From Pantoea rwandensis (GTDB taxonomy: Bacteria > Pseudomonadota > Gammaproteobacteria > Enterobacterales > Enterobacteriaceae): a DNA stretch of 64,000 nucleotides. The notes below the pieces were generated by a model that was given only the letters and a program-made list of their open reading frames with translations, did not search any database and was not told the DNA's origin. The stretch covers positions 1 to 64,000 of the forward strand of contig NZ_MLFR01000002.1 in NCBI RefSeq assembly GCF_002095475.1, written 5' to 3'. The first letter of the stretch is position 1. Every line of letters begins with the position of its first letter. Shown one piece after another: positions 17,383 to 26,472 of this stretch. A program made the translations under genes and the position numbers.

Positions 17383-18453
17383 TAACCACTATAGAGAGTA
17401 GTGCTCTCTATAGTGGTTGTTTGTTTCTGCGCTCCTCTAGTGTTAACACCTGCCTTCCTCGCACCTGACCCCATTTGTGACCCAGTAACCACTATAGAGA
17501 GTAACTATCTACTCTCTATAGTGGTTACCTGCAAATAGCCTTTCGGTTTGATCTCGTGAATGCTTTAGCGGACACATTGCGCTGTGTGGCGCCTGTGAGA
17601 GAGGGGAGGATAGGTAATGAGAACCCAATGATCTGATCTTTTGCTGCAAGCCTCAGGCAATAACCACTATAGAGAGTAGATGTTTACTCTCTATAGTGGT
17701 TATTTGTAGGAAGTGACGTTATCACTTCTATCTGATTGAGTTCTATGAGGAAAAACTGTGGGTGTGTTGTTCAAATTAACGCCACCTGCAAGGGGTAAAA
17801 TGCACAAAATTGTGTGTCTAAAGATATAATCCATATATAAATCATATGTTTATTTTTATTTCTTTTGTGGTGAGTTTTAGTTTGCTTCAGCTATCCACTA
17901 TAACGAGTAACCACTCACTATAGTGGATAGCAAAACGGAGAGTGGTAGAGGGCTGAATGGCCATCATAGGAGCCAGCCTGCTTGGGAAGTGGGTGAAAAG
18001 GCTAGAATCACATAACCACTATAGTGAGGAAGATCACTCTCTATAGCGGTTATGTGGTTTGTGTGATTATTGTTTAATTTATTGATAATAAATGATTATT
18101 ATCCTGATTCAGTAATTAGTAATAACCGCTATAGAGAGTAAGCCATTGCTTGCATCCCCAAGGGTAGGTCGCCCATAGGATCCGATTAAGATCCTTTGAT
18201 CAGGGATCACTAAGGTTTTGGATCAAACATCCACTGTAATGAGTACAAACAACCACTATAGAGAGTAAATGCTCTCTATAGTGGTTGTTATTAATGGACC
18301 CCCCCTAGTGGTTACTAACCTTCCAGGCCTTGCCATAATTGGTGTTAGTGGTTGCTAACCTCAATGATATGTCCTTCCAACCATTATCAGCAGATGCGAG
18401 GAATAAAGCCTGTGTAGGGACGTATTGCGGCTGTTTACTCTCTATAGTGGTTG
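17383..18453. repeat. Downstream iteron field with inverted iteron pairs
   Basis: Six head-to-head iteron pairs (TAACCACTATAGAGAGTA facing its complement over a short gap) occur at 17383-17419, 17486-17527, 17661-17702, 17892-17929, 18013-18052 and 18250-18287. Single copies lie at 18123, 18229 and 18434, with partial ones at 18306 and 18345. RepFIB plasmids are known to have iterons downstream of repA that control copy number. The pairs could also form hairpins. Dense GATC clusters at 18178-18226 and 18470-18505 add to the origin character. No gene lies between repA and 18671. Confidence 0.85.
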
Positions 18454-18670
18454 TTTGTAGATGACGCTGAGATCATCGATCCGTTACAGGGATCGATGAT
18501 CCCACTGACTCTGCTAAGGTGACAGTTCAAGGTTCTGAGCTCAAAGAGTTGAGCTGGTGAGGCGGCGGATAAAGTAGGGCAGCCGCATAGTTAGCTACGA
18601 TGACCTTATGATCGCGCCGCGTAGTGTAAAACCCGCTAAACGGGTCAAGCCTTTCAAGATGGAAGACTTT

Positions 18671-19906
18671 TCAGTTGCCATGCCCAGTTCGCGCGCCGGC
18701 GCTAAATCCGTGTGCTTTTGCCCACCACGAAATAGTAAAAGCGATTGCTAACAGCAGGATGAGTACCGGCGGAAAAGCATGGGCTCCCCAGTGATCCAGC
18801 AGGATCCCGCCCGTGATACCTCCGGCTGCAATCGCGCCATTCCACGCAACCACATTCATTGAAAGAGCAATATCTGCTCCTTCGCCTGCGGTATCGGCAA
18901 GGGCTGTCTGCAGTAACGTTGCCGCTCCTCCAAACGTCAGCCCCCAGACAGCGACACCGACATAAACCACGGCAGCAATCTGTGAAAACCACATAAAGGT
19001 GAGAGAGACGAGAGCGAAAATAGCGAGGCTTATTAATACGCAGAGTCGCAAATAGCGATCGATTATCTTGCCGGTAATGGCAATCGCAACAAGAGCAGCG
19101 AGTCCGAATACCAGTAAGAGGATATCTACCTTTGAACCTAACCCAGCTAAAGTGAGGAAGGGAGAAATGTAGGTGTAGAGAATGTTATGTGCCAGCATCC
19201 AGGCAATGACGACGCTCAATACTGGCCGCACGCCTGGTGTGGTGAGGACATTTGAAATTGGCATACTTTCATGGCGGGAGTGGCCCGGATAATCTGGCAC
19301 TTTAGCGAGTACCCATACGATTAATATCACCGTCAGCGCAGAGATGGCCAGAAAAGCGCTGCGCCAGCCAATAATTCCGCCGAGCCACGTGCCAAGCGGC
19401 AGGCCGAGGGAAAGTGCTATCGGCGTGCCCACCATAGCAATTGCCATGGCTTTACCCTGCTGGTGAACAGCAACCATTCGGCGAGCATAGCCAGCAAGCA
19501 AACTCCACGACAGCCCAGCCGCCACGCCAGCGAAGAAACGTGCTGCAAGAGTTAGCCAGTAGTGTGAGGACCATGCGGTAACTGAGTTAAAAACAAGGAA
19601 GCCGACTATTGCGAGTAACAAAACAGTTCTACGACGCCAACTCCGGGTTGCTACCGTTAAAGGTATCGCGGCCAGCAACGATCCCAGTGCATATGCTGTG
19701 ACGGTCTGTCCAGCAAGCGAGTTGGAAATACCAAGACCCTTTGCCATTTGCGGTAACAGTCCTGCAGGCAGCGTTTCTGTAATGATGCAGATGAAACCCG
19801 TCATTGCAAGCGCGAGTAGCGCTGGAATAGGCAGCCTGTCATCGGCTTCGGCAGAACGCCGACCAAGAGCATCATTTTTCGTATCGAGCGCGATGTCTTT
19901 CTCCAT
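18671..19906 (-). CDS. MFS efflux transporter (DHA1, AraJ/SotB-like)
   Basis: 411 residues, 12 predicted helices. It has the DHA1 helix 4-5 segment ARFFAGVAAGLSWSLLAGYARRMV and a motif A-like SWRRRTVLLL loop. This subgroup (AraJ, SotB, YdhP) exports sugars and drugs. It is divergent from a TetR-type regulator whose likely operators lie in the 208-bp gap, so expression is probably induced when the exported compound binds the repressor. Confidence 0.85.
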   Translation of the reverse strand: MEKDIALDTKNDALGRRSAEADDRLPIPALLALAMTGFICIITETLPAGLLPQMAKGLGISNSLAGQTVTAYALGSLLAAIPLTVATRSWRRRTVLLLAIVGFLVFNSVTAWSSHYWLTLAARFFAGVAAGLSWSLLAGYARRMVAVHQQGKAMAIAMVGTPIALSLGLPLGTWLGGIIGWRSAFLAISALTVILIVWVLAKVPDYPGHSRHESMPISNVLTTPGVRPVLSVVIAWMLAHNILYTYISPFLTLAGLGSKVDILLLVFGLAALVAIAITGKIIDRYLRLCVLISLAIFALVSLTFMWFSQIAAVVYVGVAVWGLTFGGAATLLQTALADTAGEGADIALSMNVVAWNGAIAAGGITGGILLDHWGAHAFPPVLILLLAIAFTISWWAKAHGFSAGARTGHGN

Positions 19907-19923
19907 AAATCCTTCTGTACTTA

Positions 19924-20085
19924 TATATCGAATGGTATGTATTTAGATGTAAGGTCGCATTGGGTCATCACTTAGCACTTCAAAATAAAAGAGATTAACC
20001 TGCTCGCTCTAATATTGTATCGATCAGTACATTATTGGGGGGAGTTTCCTTTGTCAACCTAATATGTATCGTTTAGTATATTATT
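19924..20085. promoter_or_regulatory. Repeated TetR-type operators
   Basis: Two clear copies, GTATCGATCAGTACATTATT (20017-20036) and GTATCGTTTAGTATATTATT (20066-20085), lie 49 bp apart, and both have a TGTA...TA(C/T)A inverted core. A weaker relative (ATATCGAATGGTATGTATT) lies near 19925 beside the MFS start. Together they fill the divergent promoter of the MFS exporter and the TetR gene. Confidence 0.6.
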
Positions 20086-20114
20086 GCTGCACAGGTGAAT
20101 CGCGGAGAACACGA

Positions 20115-20729
20115 ATGGCTAGCATGGGACGACCAAGAACCTTTGACCGGGATAAAGCAATTGAAGATGCCATGTATCTTTTCTGGCAGCATGGCTATGA
20201 ATCTACGTCCCTGACCCAATTGAAGGCGGGGATAGGGAATGGCATCTCTGCGCCGAGTTTTTACGCGGCATTTGGTTCCAAAGAAGATTTGTATCGTGAA
20301 TGCATACAATGTTATCTGGCTTCGTATGGCCAGGTGACCAGACGACTCTGGGACAGCGCTCTTTCGCCGCGTGAGGCTATGGAAACGACTCTGCAAGATT
20401 CAGCCCGAATGCAATGCGAGGCGGGTCACCCTTCAGGCTGTATGGTATCGCTGGGCGCAATGAGTGCGACTTCAGTGGAAAATACAGCCATTACTGAGCC
20501 GCTGACGCGATCTCGCGAAAGAACCCGAGCGGGTATATCAACGACGATTAAGCGCGGGATTGAGGCTGGCGAGCTTAAAAAGGATGTTGACGTGAAGGCG
20601 TTGACGGCATCTTTCAGCACTTTTCTCTTTGGTATCTCTATTCAGGCGCGTGACGGAGCGCGTATTGAAGAGCTGCTCAGTGCCATCACCCAAATCATGC
20701 AGCTGTGGGATTGTTGTAGACAGGATTAA
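20115..20729 (+). CDS. TetR/AcrR-family regulator
   Basis: 204 residues from the ATG at 20115, chosen because GGAG lies 8 nt upstream and the protein starts with the usual GRPRTFDRDKAIEDAM helix. An upstream in-frame ATG at 20064 falls inside an operator copy and is less likely. The HTH includes SAPSFYAAFGSKEDLYREC. The C-terminal ligand domain has the C-terminal TetR pattern GCMVSLGAMSAT. It probably represses itself and the divergent MFS exporter. Confidence 0.9.
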   Translation: MASMGRPRTFDRDKAIEDAMYLFWQHGYESTSLTQLKAGIGNGISAPSFYAAFGSKEDLYRECIQCYLASYGQVTRRLWDSALSPREAMETTLQDSARMQCEAGHPSGCMVSLGAMSATSVENTAITEPLTRSRERTRAGISTTIKRGIEAGELKKDVDVKALTASFSTFLFGISIQARDGARIEELLSAITQIMQLWDCCRQD

Positions 20730-20806
20730 TTAGCTGGCAGTGACCTGCACCCCAATGGTCCCTTCGTGCCCGGGGCGGGCCGTCAGCCCGACTGTGTTGT
20801 AGTTGA

Positions 20807-21715
20807 TTAATCTGCAATTTTCGTCGCAACATCATTTAATGCGTCAATCACCGCTTTTACTGAAGGTTTTGCAGATGTCCCCTTGGGTAATGCAATTGAC
20901 ACCTTTCTGGTTAGGTCTGGGCTGATGTTTACGGTTGTCAGGCCATTCAGCACGCCGTCCATCTGCAGCATCAACGTGGGGAGTAACGTGACAAGGTCGG
21001 TTTGTTTCACCAGATGCAATGAGGCTGCCGAATTCTTGTAATTCGCTATCACTTTTGGGACAACACCTGCGGCATGAAAGGCCCGAATTAAAAAAGAGTG
21101 ATAATGCATAGCGGACAGGTTTAACGCCCACTTCTCGTTGGGCATTTCTTTTAAACGGATGACTTTACGCCCTGCCAGCCTGTGCGTTGCTGCCATTACC
21201 GCGACAAACTTATCTGTGCACAGTGGGAAGAAGTCGAGCTTCTCGGTGAAGGGGCCAGTATCCACCATATCGTCAATGATGGCGATATCGACCTGATTTG
21301 CCGCCGCCGCTTTAATCGCCTCTGCCGGTTCAAGCTCGACCACTGACAATGTCAGCTGTGGATAGCTGTCCGAAAGCTGCTGGAACACGCCAGGCAATAT
21401 ACCGACGCCAGCCGAGCCAAAGGTTGCCAGGCGGATTTCGCCCACCACTTCCGCTTTACCCTTTGCGAGCTCTGACTCCATGTCATTCACCATGCGGAAC
21501 AGCTCATGGGATTGCTCTACCAGACGCTTACCCGCAGGCGTTAACTCAATTCGTTTGCCCACACGTTCGAACAATGCGGTTTCCGCTTCTTGTTCTAACT
21601 GTGCCAGCTGCTGAGAAACGGCGGGGCGGGTCAGGTGAACAGCTTCTGCGACGGCGGTAATAGTGCCCAGAACAGAGAGTTCAGAGAGCAGATGGAGGCG
21701 ACCCAGATTCAGCAT
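20807..21715 (-). CDS. LysR-family regulator of the DUF4392/PLP operon
   Basis: 302 residues. The N-terminal winged HTH (LSELSVLGTITAVAEAVHLT, then QLAQLEQEAETALFERVG) is followed by a type 2 periplasmic-binding-like effector domain (GEIRLATFGSAGVGILPGVF onward). It lies 46 bp after the last gene of the catabolic operon on the same strand, so it is probably cotranscribed and regulates the operon at its promoter near 28.9 kb. Confidence 0.9.
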   Translation of the reverse strand: MLNLGRLHLLSELSVLGTITAVAEAVHLTRPAVSQQLAQLEQEAETALFERVGKRIELTPAGKRLVEQSHELFRMVNDMESELAKGKAEVVGEIRLATFGSAGVGILPGVFQQLSDSYPQLTLSVVELEPAEAIKAAAANQVDIAIIDDMVDTGPFTEKLDFFPLCTDKFVAVMAATHRLAGRKVIRLKEMPNEKWALNLSAMHYHSFLIRAFHAAGVVPKVIANYKNSAASLHLVKQTDLVTLLPTLMLQMDGVLNGLTTVNISPDLTRKVSIALPKGTSAKPSVKAVIDALNDVATKIAD

Positions 21716-21761
21716 GACAATTCCTGTGTTTTCCTCGAGGTCGCCTCTGCCTGCGTTAAAA

Positions 21762-22769
21762 TCAGCTCAGCAGGGTGCGGACCACGGTATTGATGAGTTG
21801 CGTCATCGCCAGATGAGACTCAAATGGGATGCCGTCAACGTTAGCATCAGTGATACCTTCAACCGAGTTGATAAGCCCAACGTTGACGCCCCGGCGCAGC
21901 AGGCGACCTTCCATATCCGGAGTATGCAACAGACGGGCATTTTTCTCACGCGCCGCCATCGCCGCCACAATGGCGTAGCAGCCCCAGTTAGAACAGGCGG
22001 CCGTCACCAAAACGTCAGCTGGCGTGACGGCACCAATGCCACCTCCGCATTCACACGAACCTTCATTCCCAAACTTCACCACCTGCTGCACGGCGTCATT
22101 GACCAGGCCCATGCCAATCTCGTTCCCGCCGTCCCCGACGGCAACGGTGGGAATACCCCTGCGCAGCGCTTCATCAAACACGAAGTCTATGCGGGCGCGC
22201 TCCATGCCGTAGTTGATACCCCGCATGCTGTAGTAGATACCGTTTTTGTTGCGCCCAACGCGCTCGGTCGAGAACAACAATGAAGGTTGACGTGAGTCCA
22301 GCAGCTCATTCGCGGCCTTAGGGGCTTCTTCATCCGTTACCGGGAAGGATTCCACGCAGACGGTGGCCAAGCTTTTGTCTTTGTTTGCCTGCACAACCTG
22401 CCAGTAAGGTAATACGGTCAGGCCCGCTTCAGTCAGGATGGCTTCCATCGGACCGCGCAGCGTTTCTTCAATGAGCACAGTGCAGGTGGCGTTTCTGGCC
22501 AGCACCAGCGCGCGCACGACAGCAGCCAGACCGGCAGGGCCATCGTTCTCACCAATGGTGGGAGAGAGCCAGGCACGTGATACTGAGCCCGTAGTCACAA
22601 TCACGTTATCGCCGGGTTTTACCGCCAGTAACGCATCAGCTGCGGCTCCCACCAGCGGTTTGCCAATTTGCTCGCGCGCGCTGGCAAACAACTGTTCAAC
22701 ACCGCGCCCGCCGAGATCCAGTGAGATGAGCTGGTCAAGGCGGTTATCAAATGCAGTCATGGAATTCAT
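21762..22769 (-). CDS. DUF4392 protein, D-glutamate cyclase-like (copy 1)
   Basis: 335 residues. Recognised as DUF4392 by GDGGNEIGMG, the acid- and glycine-rich CECGGGIGAVTPAD, and CSNWGCYAI near the C-terminus. The only activity known to me for this domain is mammalian D-glutamate cyclase (D-glutamate to 5-oxo-D-proline). Bacterial roles are largely open. It overlaps the PLP gene by 4 bp and has a paralogue two genes upstream (24092-25096) with the same motifs but low overall identity, so they may form a heteromer or act on successive intermediates. Confidence 0.82.
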   Translation of the reverse strand: MNSMTAFDNRLDQLISLDLGGRGVEQLFASAREQIGKPLVGAAADALLAVKPGDNVIVTTGSVSRAWLSPTIGENDGPAGLAAVVRALVLARNATCTVLIEETLRGPMEAILTEAGLTVLPYWQVVQANKDKSLATVCVESFPVTDEEAPKAANELLDSRQPSLLFSTERVGRNKNGIYYSMRGINYGMERARIDFVFDEALRRGIPTVAVGDGGNEIGMGLVNDAVQQVVKFGNEGSCECGGGIGAVTPADVLVTAACSNWGCYAIVAAMAAREKNARLLHTPDMEGRLLRRGVNVGLINSVEGITDANVDGIPFESHLAMTQLINTVVRTLLS

Positions 22770-24067
22770 ACGGGTTCTCCCAGAATTAATTCGGCCATGG
22801 CGTGTTTATCGCTGATAAGCAGAGCAACCTTATCCAGCGATGCATTGACGGCTTTCATGATGGCGGTTATTCCGCCCACACGGTCAATGGCGTTCGATGC
22901 TGGTTTGAGCCGTAATGAGACGCGGGCTCCGGGCTGACCATGGGTGTTAACGGTTAAAATGCCGTAGTCGCGCAGCAGCACCATACCCAGTGCCGCCGTG
23001 GCCTCGCACGGAACAATGTGGTTATCGGTGTGGGCAATGCAGGCGCGCTTGAGGATGATTTCGAGGACCTGATCTTCATGAACCATCGGCCCCAGGTCGC
23101 TGGTTTTGACGCAGTCCCCCAACAACGCTCTCAGGCCAGACGCCAGTTCCTGACCCGCTTCGGCTTCCTGGCGCAAATGATCAGGGTTGTAATGTTCCAG
23201 CGAGCGCACGACACCTGCTGTGATCGGCGCGCGTGCCTCCATGCCGTATTCCGCGCCTTTTGCCGCGGCTGCCGCTATGTATTGTTTTTTACCCGCCAGA
23301 ATACCGGCACGCGGGCCTGGCAGGCCTGCCTTATCACAGTTAGTGACGGTGAGATCTGCGCCAAAGGCAAGGCTCTTTATCCCGCCATGTAGTACGGTAC
23401 GCAGACGCGCACCGTAAGCTTCATCCAGAAACACGATGATGTCGTTCCTGCGGCAGTGGGTCACAATGGTCTGAGTTATCTCATCATCCATGCGTTCCAG
23501 GCTGCTGGTGACCGTGGTGATAACCACCAGGGCAGGGCGGTTTAGCTCAATAGCCGCTCGCCACAGCGCGTCGCCCTGGATTTCGATGGTTTTTACCCCG
23601 GCAAGCTTTGCGCCACGGTTCACCGAAGCATGTGAACGACCGCCAGGCGGAACGACCGAGACCACTGGTTTGTCTGCAGCCAGTGCGGCAATAACAGAAA
23701 CAATGGCCGCGCTGGTGCGGTTAAATGTGGCAACGCTGTCGCTTTCACCGCCACCCAGATGCTCCAGCGCCAGCTCGGTAAGGCGTTCGGCGACCAGTCC
23801 GGGGCCCACCCACTCTTCACATGCCGTGTTGAGATCTTCGGGCTTCACCAGAAAATCACGCTGGTTACCGGTGAAGATCCCAATCGATTCCGCTCCCAAT
23901 TCTCTCACGCGCTTGGCCGCAACGGCCTGGCCATGGCGAAGCCGACGGCCTTCATCGGTGCTGCTGCGAATGATGCTGCCACGCGCAAAGCTGACCACCG
24001 GGTCGATTTCAAAGCCAAAGCTGTCTCTGAGAACCGCGCGGTTCCCCTCTTTTTCGGTGAGTTTCAT
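22766..24067 (-). CDS. SelA-like fold-type I PLP enzyme
   Basis: 433 residues. It has a PLP-dependent lyase/transferase plan: the conserved Asp in VFLDEAYGARLR, then the Schiff-base Lys in VTNCDKAGLPGPRAGIL, a context like that of SelA and of D-glucosaminate-6-phosphate ammonia-lyase. It is neither a standard aminotransferase nor selenocysteine synthase (no tRNA-binding features seen). The setting between two DUF4392 genes, with a transporter, an ALDH and an HIBADH-like gene, suggests elimination or transfer chemistry on an amino acid, probably of D configuration. Its substrate cannot be read from sequence. Confidence 0.8.
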   Translation of the reverse strand: MKLTEKEGNRAVLRDSFGFEIDPVVSFARGSIIRSSTDEGRRLRHGQAVAAKRVRELGAESIGIFTGNQRDFLVKPEDLNTACEEWVGPGLVAERLTELALEHLGGGESDSVATFNRTSAAIVSVIAALAADKPVVSVVPPGGRSHASVNRGAKLAGVKTIEIQGDALWRAAIELNRPALVVITTVTSSLERMDDEITQTIVTHCRRNDIIVFLDEAYGARLRTVLHGGIKSLAFGADLTVTNCDKAGLPGPRAGILAGKKQYIAAAAAKGAEYGMEARAPITAGVVRSLEHYNPDHLRQEAEAGQELASGLRALLGDCVKTSDLGPMVHEDQVLEIILKRACIAHTDNHIVPCEATAALGMVLLRDYGILTVNTHGQPGARVSLRLKPASNAIDRVGGITAIMKAVNASLDKVALLISDKHAMAELILGEPV

Positions 24068-24091
24068 GACTGTTTTCCTGCTTAATAGTGA

Positions 24092-25096
24092 TTACAGTGA
24101 AATGCTGATAATGCTGCCGAGCATACGCGTGAAGGCCATGTGCGTTTCCAGATCGATGCCATCTACGGCTTCTTCCTGAAGTGAGGTCGCGCCATCTCTG
24201 GCACCCGCAGCCACACAAGCTGCAATAAGCGCCTTTTCGCACTCGGGTATATGTGTAAGATCCAGGCGTTTAAGTAACCATGCCAGTGCTGCTGTCACCG
24301 CGTATGCCCCCCAGTTTGAAACGGAAGCCGCCACCACCACGTCAGTTGAGGTCACCGTAATCACCCCCGACGGGAACTCACCATGAGATTTCGCACCATA
24401 GGGATGCGCTAACGCGACCTGATCCCTGACGGCACCAAAACCGACTTCATTCCCGCCATCGCCAATACCAATCGTCAGTACCTGTTTTTGGCGGGCCATA
24501 TCGGCCAGCAGATACAGGTGCCCGACCTGATCTGGGGTGCGAAAATCGCCTCTGACACCATGAAAGATCCCCTCAGCGTTGGGGCCATCCCGCTCAACAA
24601 AAATGATGGCCGCAGGATTGAGGTCAGAAAAAATGCTTTCACACATTTTCATCCCTTCCGCTTTGCCTTTGGCGAAGGCAACACCGCTGATCAAACCCCT
24701 GCCGGTGAGCTGGCTCTGGATGACGTTGCGACAGGCTTCAACCGGCGACAAATGGTCGTGTTCTGTGGCAATCAATACGTGGCAGTCAAATCCTTCGGCA
24801 AGGGCTCTGGCGAGCGCCAGTGCGCCCGGCGGTCCATCGGTCTCACCATACGGCAGGTTGGGGGCAATCCCTGCACCGGTGGCAATGACCACCACTTTGC
24901 CCGGAGACAACACGCCGGCTAATTTCTTCGCTGCCAGCATCGCCAGCGGCTCACCGTGGTGCTCACGGCATATCCGGTAAAGCTGACTGACGTAGCCGGA
25001 AGGTAAGCCTTTTCCCCTGAGGGGGCGCATCTCCAGCGACATAAGTTGATCGATGCGCTCTCCCACGAGCAATTCATGATTGGTTGGCGTCATCAT
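24092..25096 (-). CDS. DUF4392 protein, D-glutamate cyclase-like (copy 2)
   Basis: 334 residues from the ATG at 25096, which overlaps the upstream transporter's stop (ATGA) and gives the same length as copy 1. A longer frame to 25177 only reads through the transporter gene. Motifs: GETDGPPGALALARAL, GDGGNEVGFG and SVSNWGAYAV, matching ENDGPAGL, GDGGNEIGMG and CSNWGCYAI in copy 1. Two diverged copies in one operon are unusual for this family. It is translationally coupled to the transporter. Confidence 0.82.
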   Translation of the reverse strand: MMTPTNHELLVGERIDQLMSLEMRPLRGKGLPSGYVSQLYRICREHHGEPLAMLAAKKLAGVLSPGKVVVIATGAGIAPNLPYGETDGPPGALALARALAEGFDCHVLIATEHDHLSPVEACRNVIQSQLTGRGLISGVAFAKGKAEGMKMCESIFSDLNPAAIIFVERDGPNAEGIFHGVRGDFRTPDQVGHLYLLADMARQKQVLTIGIGDGGNEVGFGAVRDQVALAHPYGAKSHGEFPSGVITVTSTDVVVAASVSNWGAYAVTAALAWLLKRLDLTHIPECEKALIAACVAAGARDGATSLQEEAVDGIDLETHMAFTRMLGSIISISL

Positions 25097-26418
25097 TTGT
25101 TGATATCGATCTTGTAAGTTTCTTTGGTCAGGAAGATGCAGATCAGGGTGATCGCGGCGGCGGCGATAACGAACCATGACACGGCCGATGTATTCCCCGT
25201 CGAGGTAATCAACCAGGCCGCAATGATAGGGGTTGGCGCACTGGAAACGATGCCTGATAACTGATAGGCCGTTGACGCGCCGCTAAACCGGTACTTGGTG
25301 GGGTACTGTTCGGCGTAGATCACACCGTGCAGAGATCCGGTTGATGCGTGGCCCAATCCCAGCCCAAGACTCAGCGCAATCGTGATATAGACCGGGTCGG
25401 CCGTGTTCAGCAGCTCAAAGAACGGGAAGGCGTAAACGGCGAAGAACAATGCGCCGAAGCCATACACCACCTTGCGGCCCACTTTGTCAGACAGCCAGCC
25501 AAAGACGGGCTGCATAAAGAGATCGACCGCTGCAGCAATCAGTAGGGCATTGGAGGCAACGCTGCGTGGAATATGCAAATGTTCCGTGATGTAGCTGAGG
25601 GAATAGACGGTGATCAGAAAATAGCCCACGTTTGCCACGGTCTGGAAGAAAGCCATAACGATGGTTTTCTTCTTCTCGTATTTCACGACGTTCATCAGAG
25701 GCGCTTTTTCTACTTCGCCTTTGCGCGCGATCGCTTCAAACGCTTCCGGTTCACTGACCTGCAGGCGGATATACAAACCCACGGCCAGCAGGGCGAGGCT
25801 AAAGATAAACGGGATACGCCAGGCCCAGCCATAGAACTGCTCATCCGGTAGAGAAGAGACCAGCGCAAATGCACCCGCGGAAACCAGCAGACCGGCGGGT
25901 ACGCCCATCTGCATGGTGCTACCCCAGAGCCCACGGCGGCCTTTCGGCGCATGCTCAACGGACATCAGCGCTGCGCCACCCCATTCGCCGCCCAGTGCGA
26001 AGCCCTGAATGATGCGTAAGACAATAAGCAGAATTGGCCCGAGATAGCCGCCCTGATCGTAGGACGGCAAAAAGCCAATCGCGGCGGTACACAGGCCCAT
26101 CACCATCAGGGTAAAAACCAGTAATTTCTTACGACCCATACGATCGCCAAAATGACCGATGACCATCCCGCCGATCGGGCGTACGACGAACGCGACCGAG
26201 AAGGAGATCATCGACATCAGCGTCGCCATCGCAGGTGACAGATTGGTAAAGAATACGTGCGGAAAAACCAGCGCGGCTGCCGTGCCATAGATGAAGTAGT
26301 CGTACCATTCAATGGTCGTCCCGATGAAGGATCCCCAGGCTGCTTTTACTGAAGTCCGGGAAATGGCGTCGGAACCTGTGTTGGTGTGCAATGCGTCGGC
26401 TTGAATATTCTGGCTCAT
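25093..26418 (-). CDS. MHS-family metabolite:H+ symporter
   Basis: 441 residues, 12 helices. The start WGSFIGTTIEWYDYFIYG and the motif A loop GHFGDRMGRKKLL, followed by RIIQGFALGGEWGGAALM, are hallmarks of the MHS group (ProP, KgtP, ShiA). Members import organic acids, betaines or amino acids with protons. In this operon it should import the substrate of the PLP/DUF4392/ALDH enzymes, pointing to a small charged compound. It overlaps the DUF4392 gene by 4 bp and follows the ALDH by 54 bp. Confidence 0.9.
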   Translation of the reverse strand: MSQNIQADALHTNTGSDAISRTSVKAAWGSFIGTTIEWYDYFIYGTAAALVFPHVFFTNLSPAMATLMSMISFSVAFVVRPIGGMVIGHFGDRMGRKKLLVFTLMVMGLCTAAIGFLPSYDQGGYLGPILLIVLRIIQGFALGGEWGGAALMSVEHAPKGRRGLWGSTMQMGVPAGLLVSAGAFALVSSLPDEQFYGWAWRIPFIFSLALLAVGLYIRLQVSEPEAFEAIARKGEVEKAPLMNVVKYEKKKTIVMAFFQTVANVGYFLITVYSLSYITEHLHIPRSVASNALLIAAAVDLFMQPVFGWLSDKVGRKVVYGFGALFFAVYAFPFFELLNTADPVYITIALSLGLGLGHASTGSLHGVIYAEQYPTKYRFSGASTAYQLSGIVSSAPTPIIAAWLITSTGNTSAVSWFVIAAAAITLICIFLTKETYKIDINK

Positions 26419-26472
26419 GTCTTACCCCCGATGGGACGGGCACATGCAGGATGTGCCCTTTAATAGTTTTAG

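Noticed and set aside
17383..18453. Inverted iteron pairs as intrinsic terminators
   Set aside because: They lack T tracts and match the upstream RepA iterons, so replication control is the better explanation.
23490..24179. 229-codon plus-strand frame opposite the PLP gene
   Set aside because: Antisense shadow of a strongly coding, family-assigned gene.
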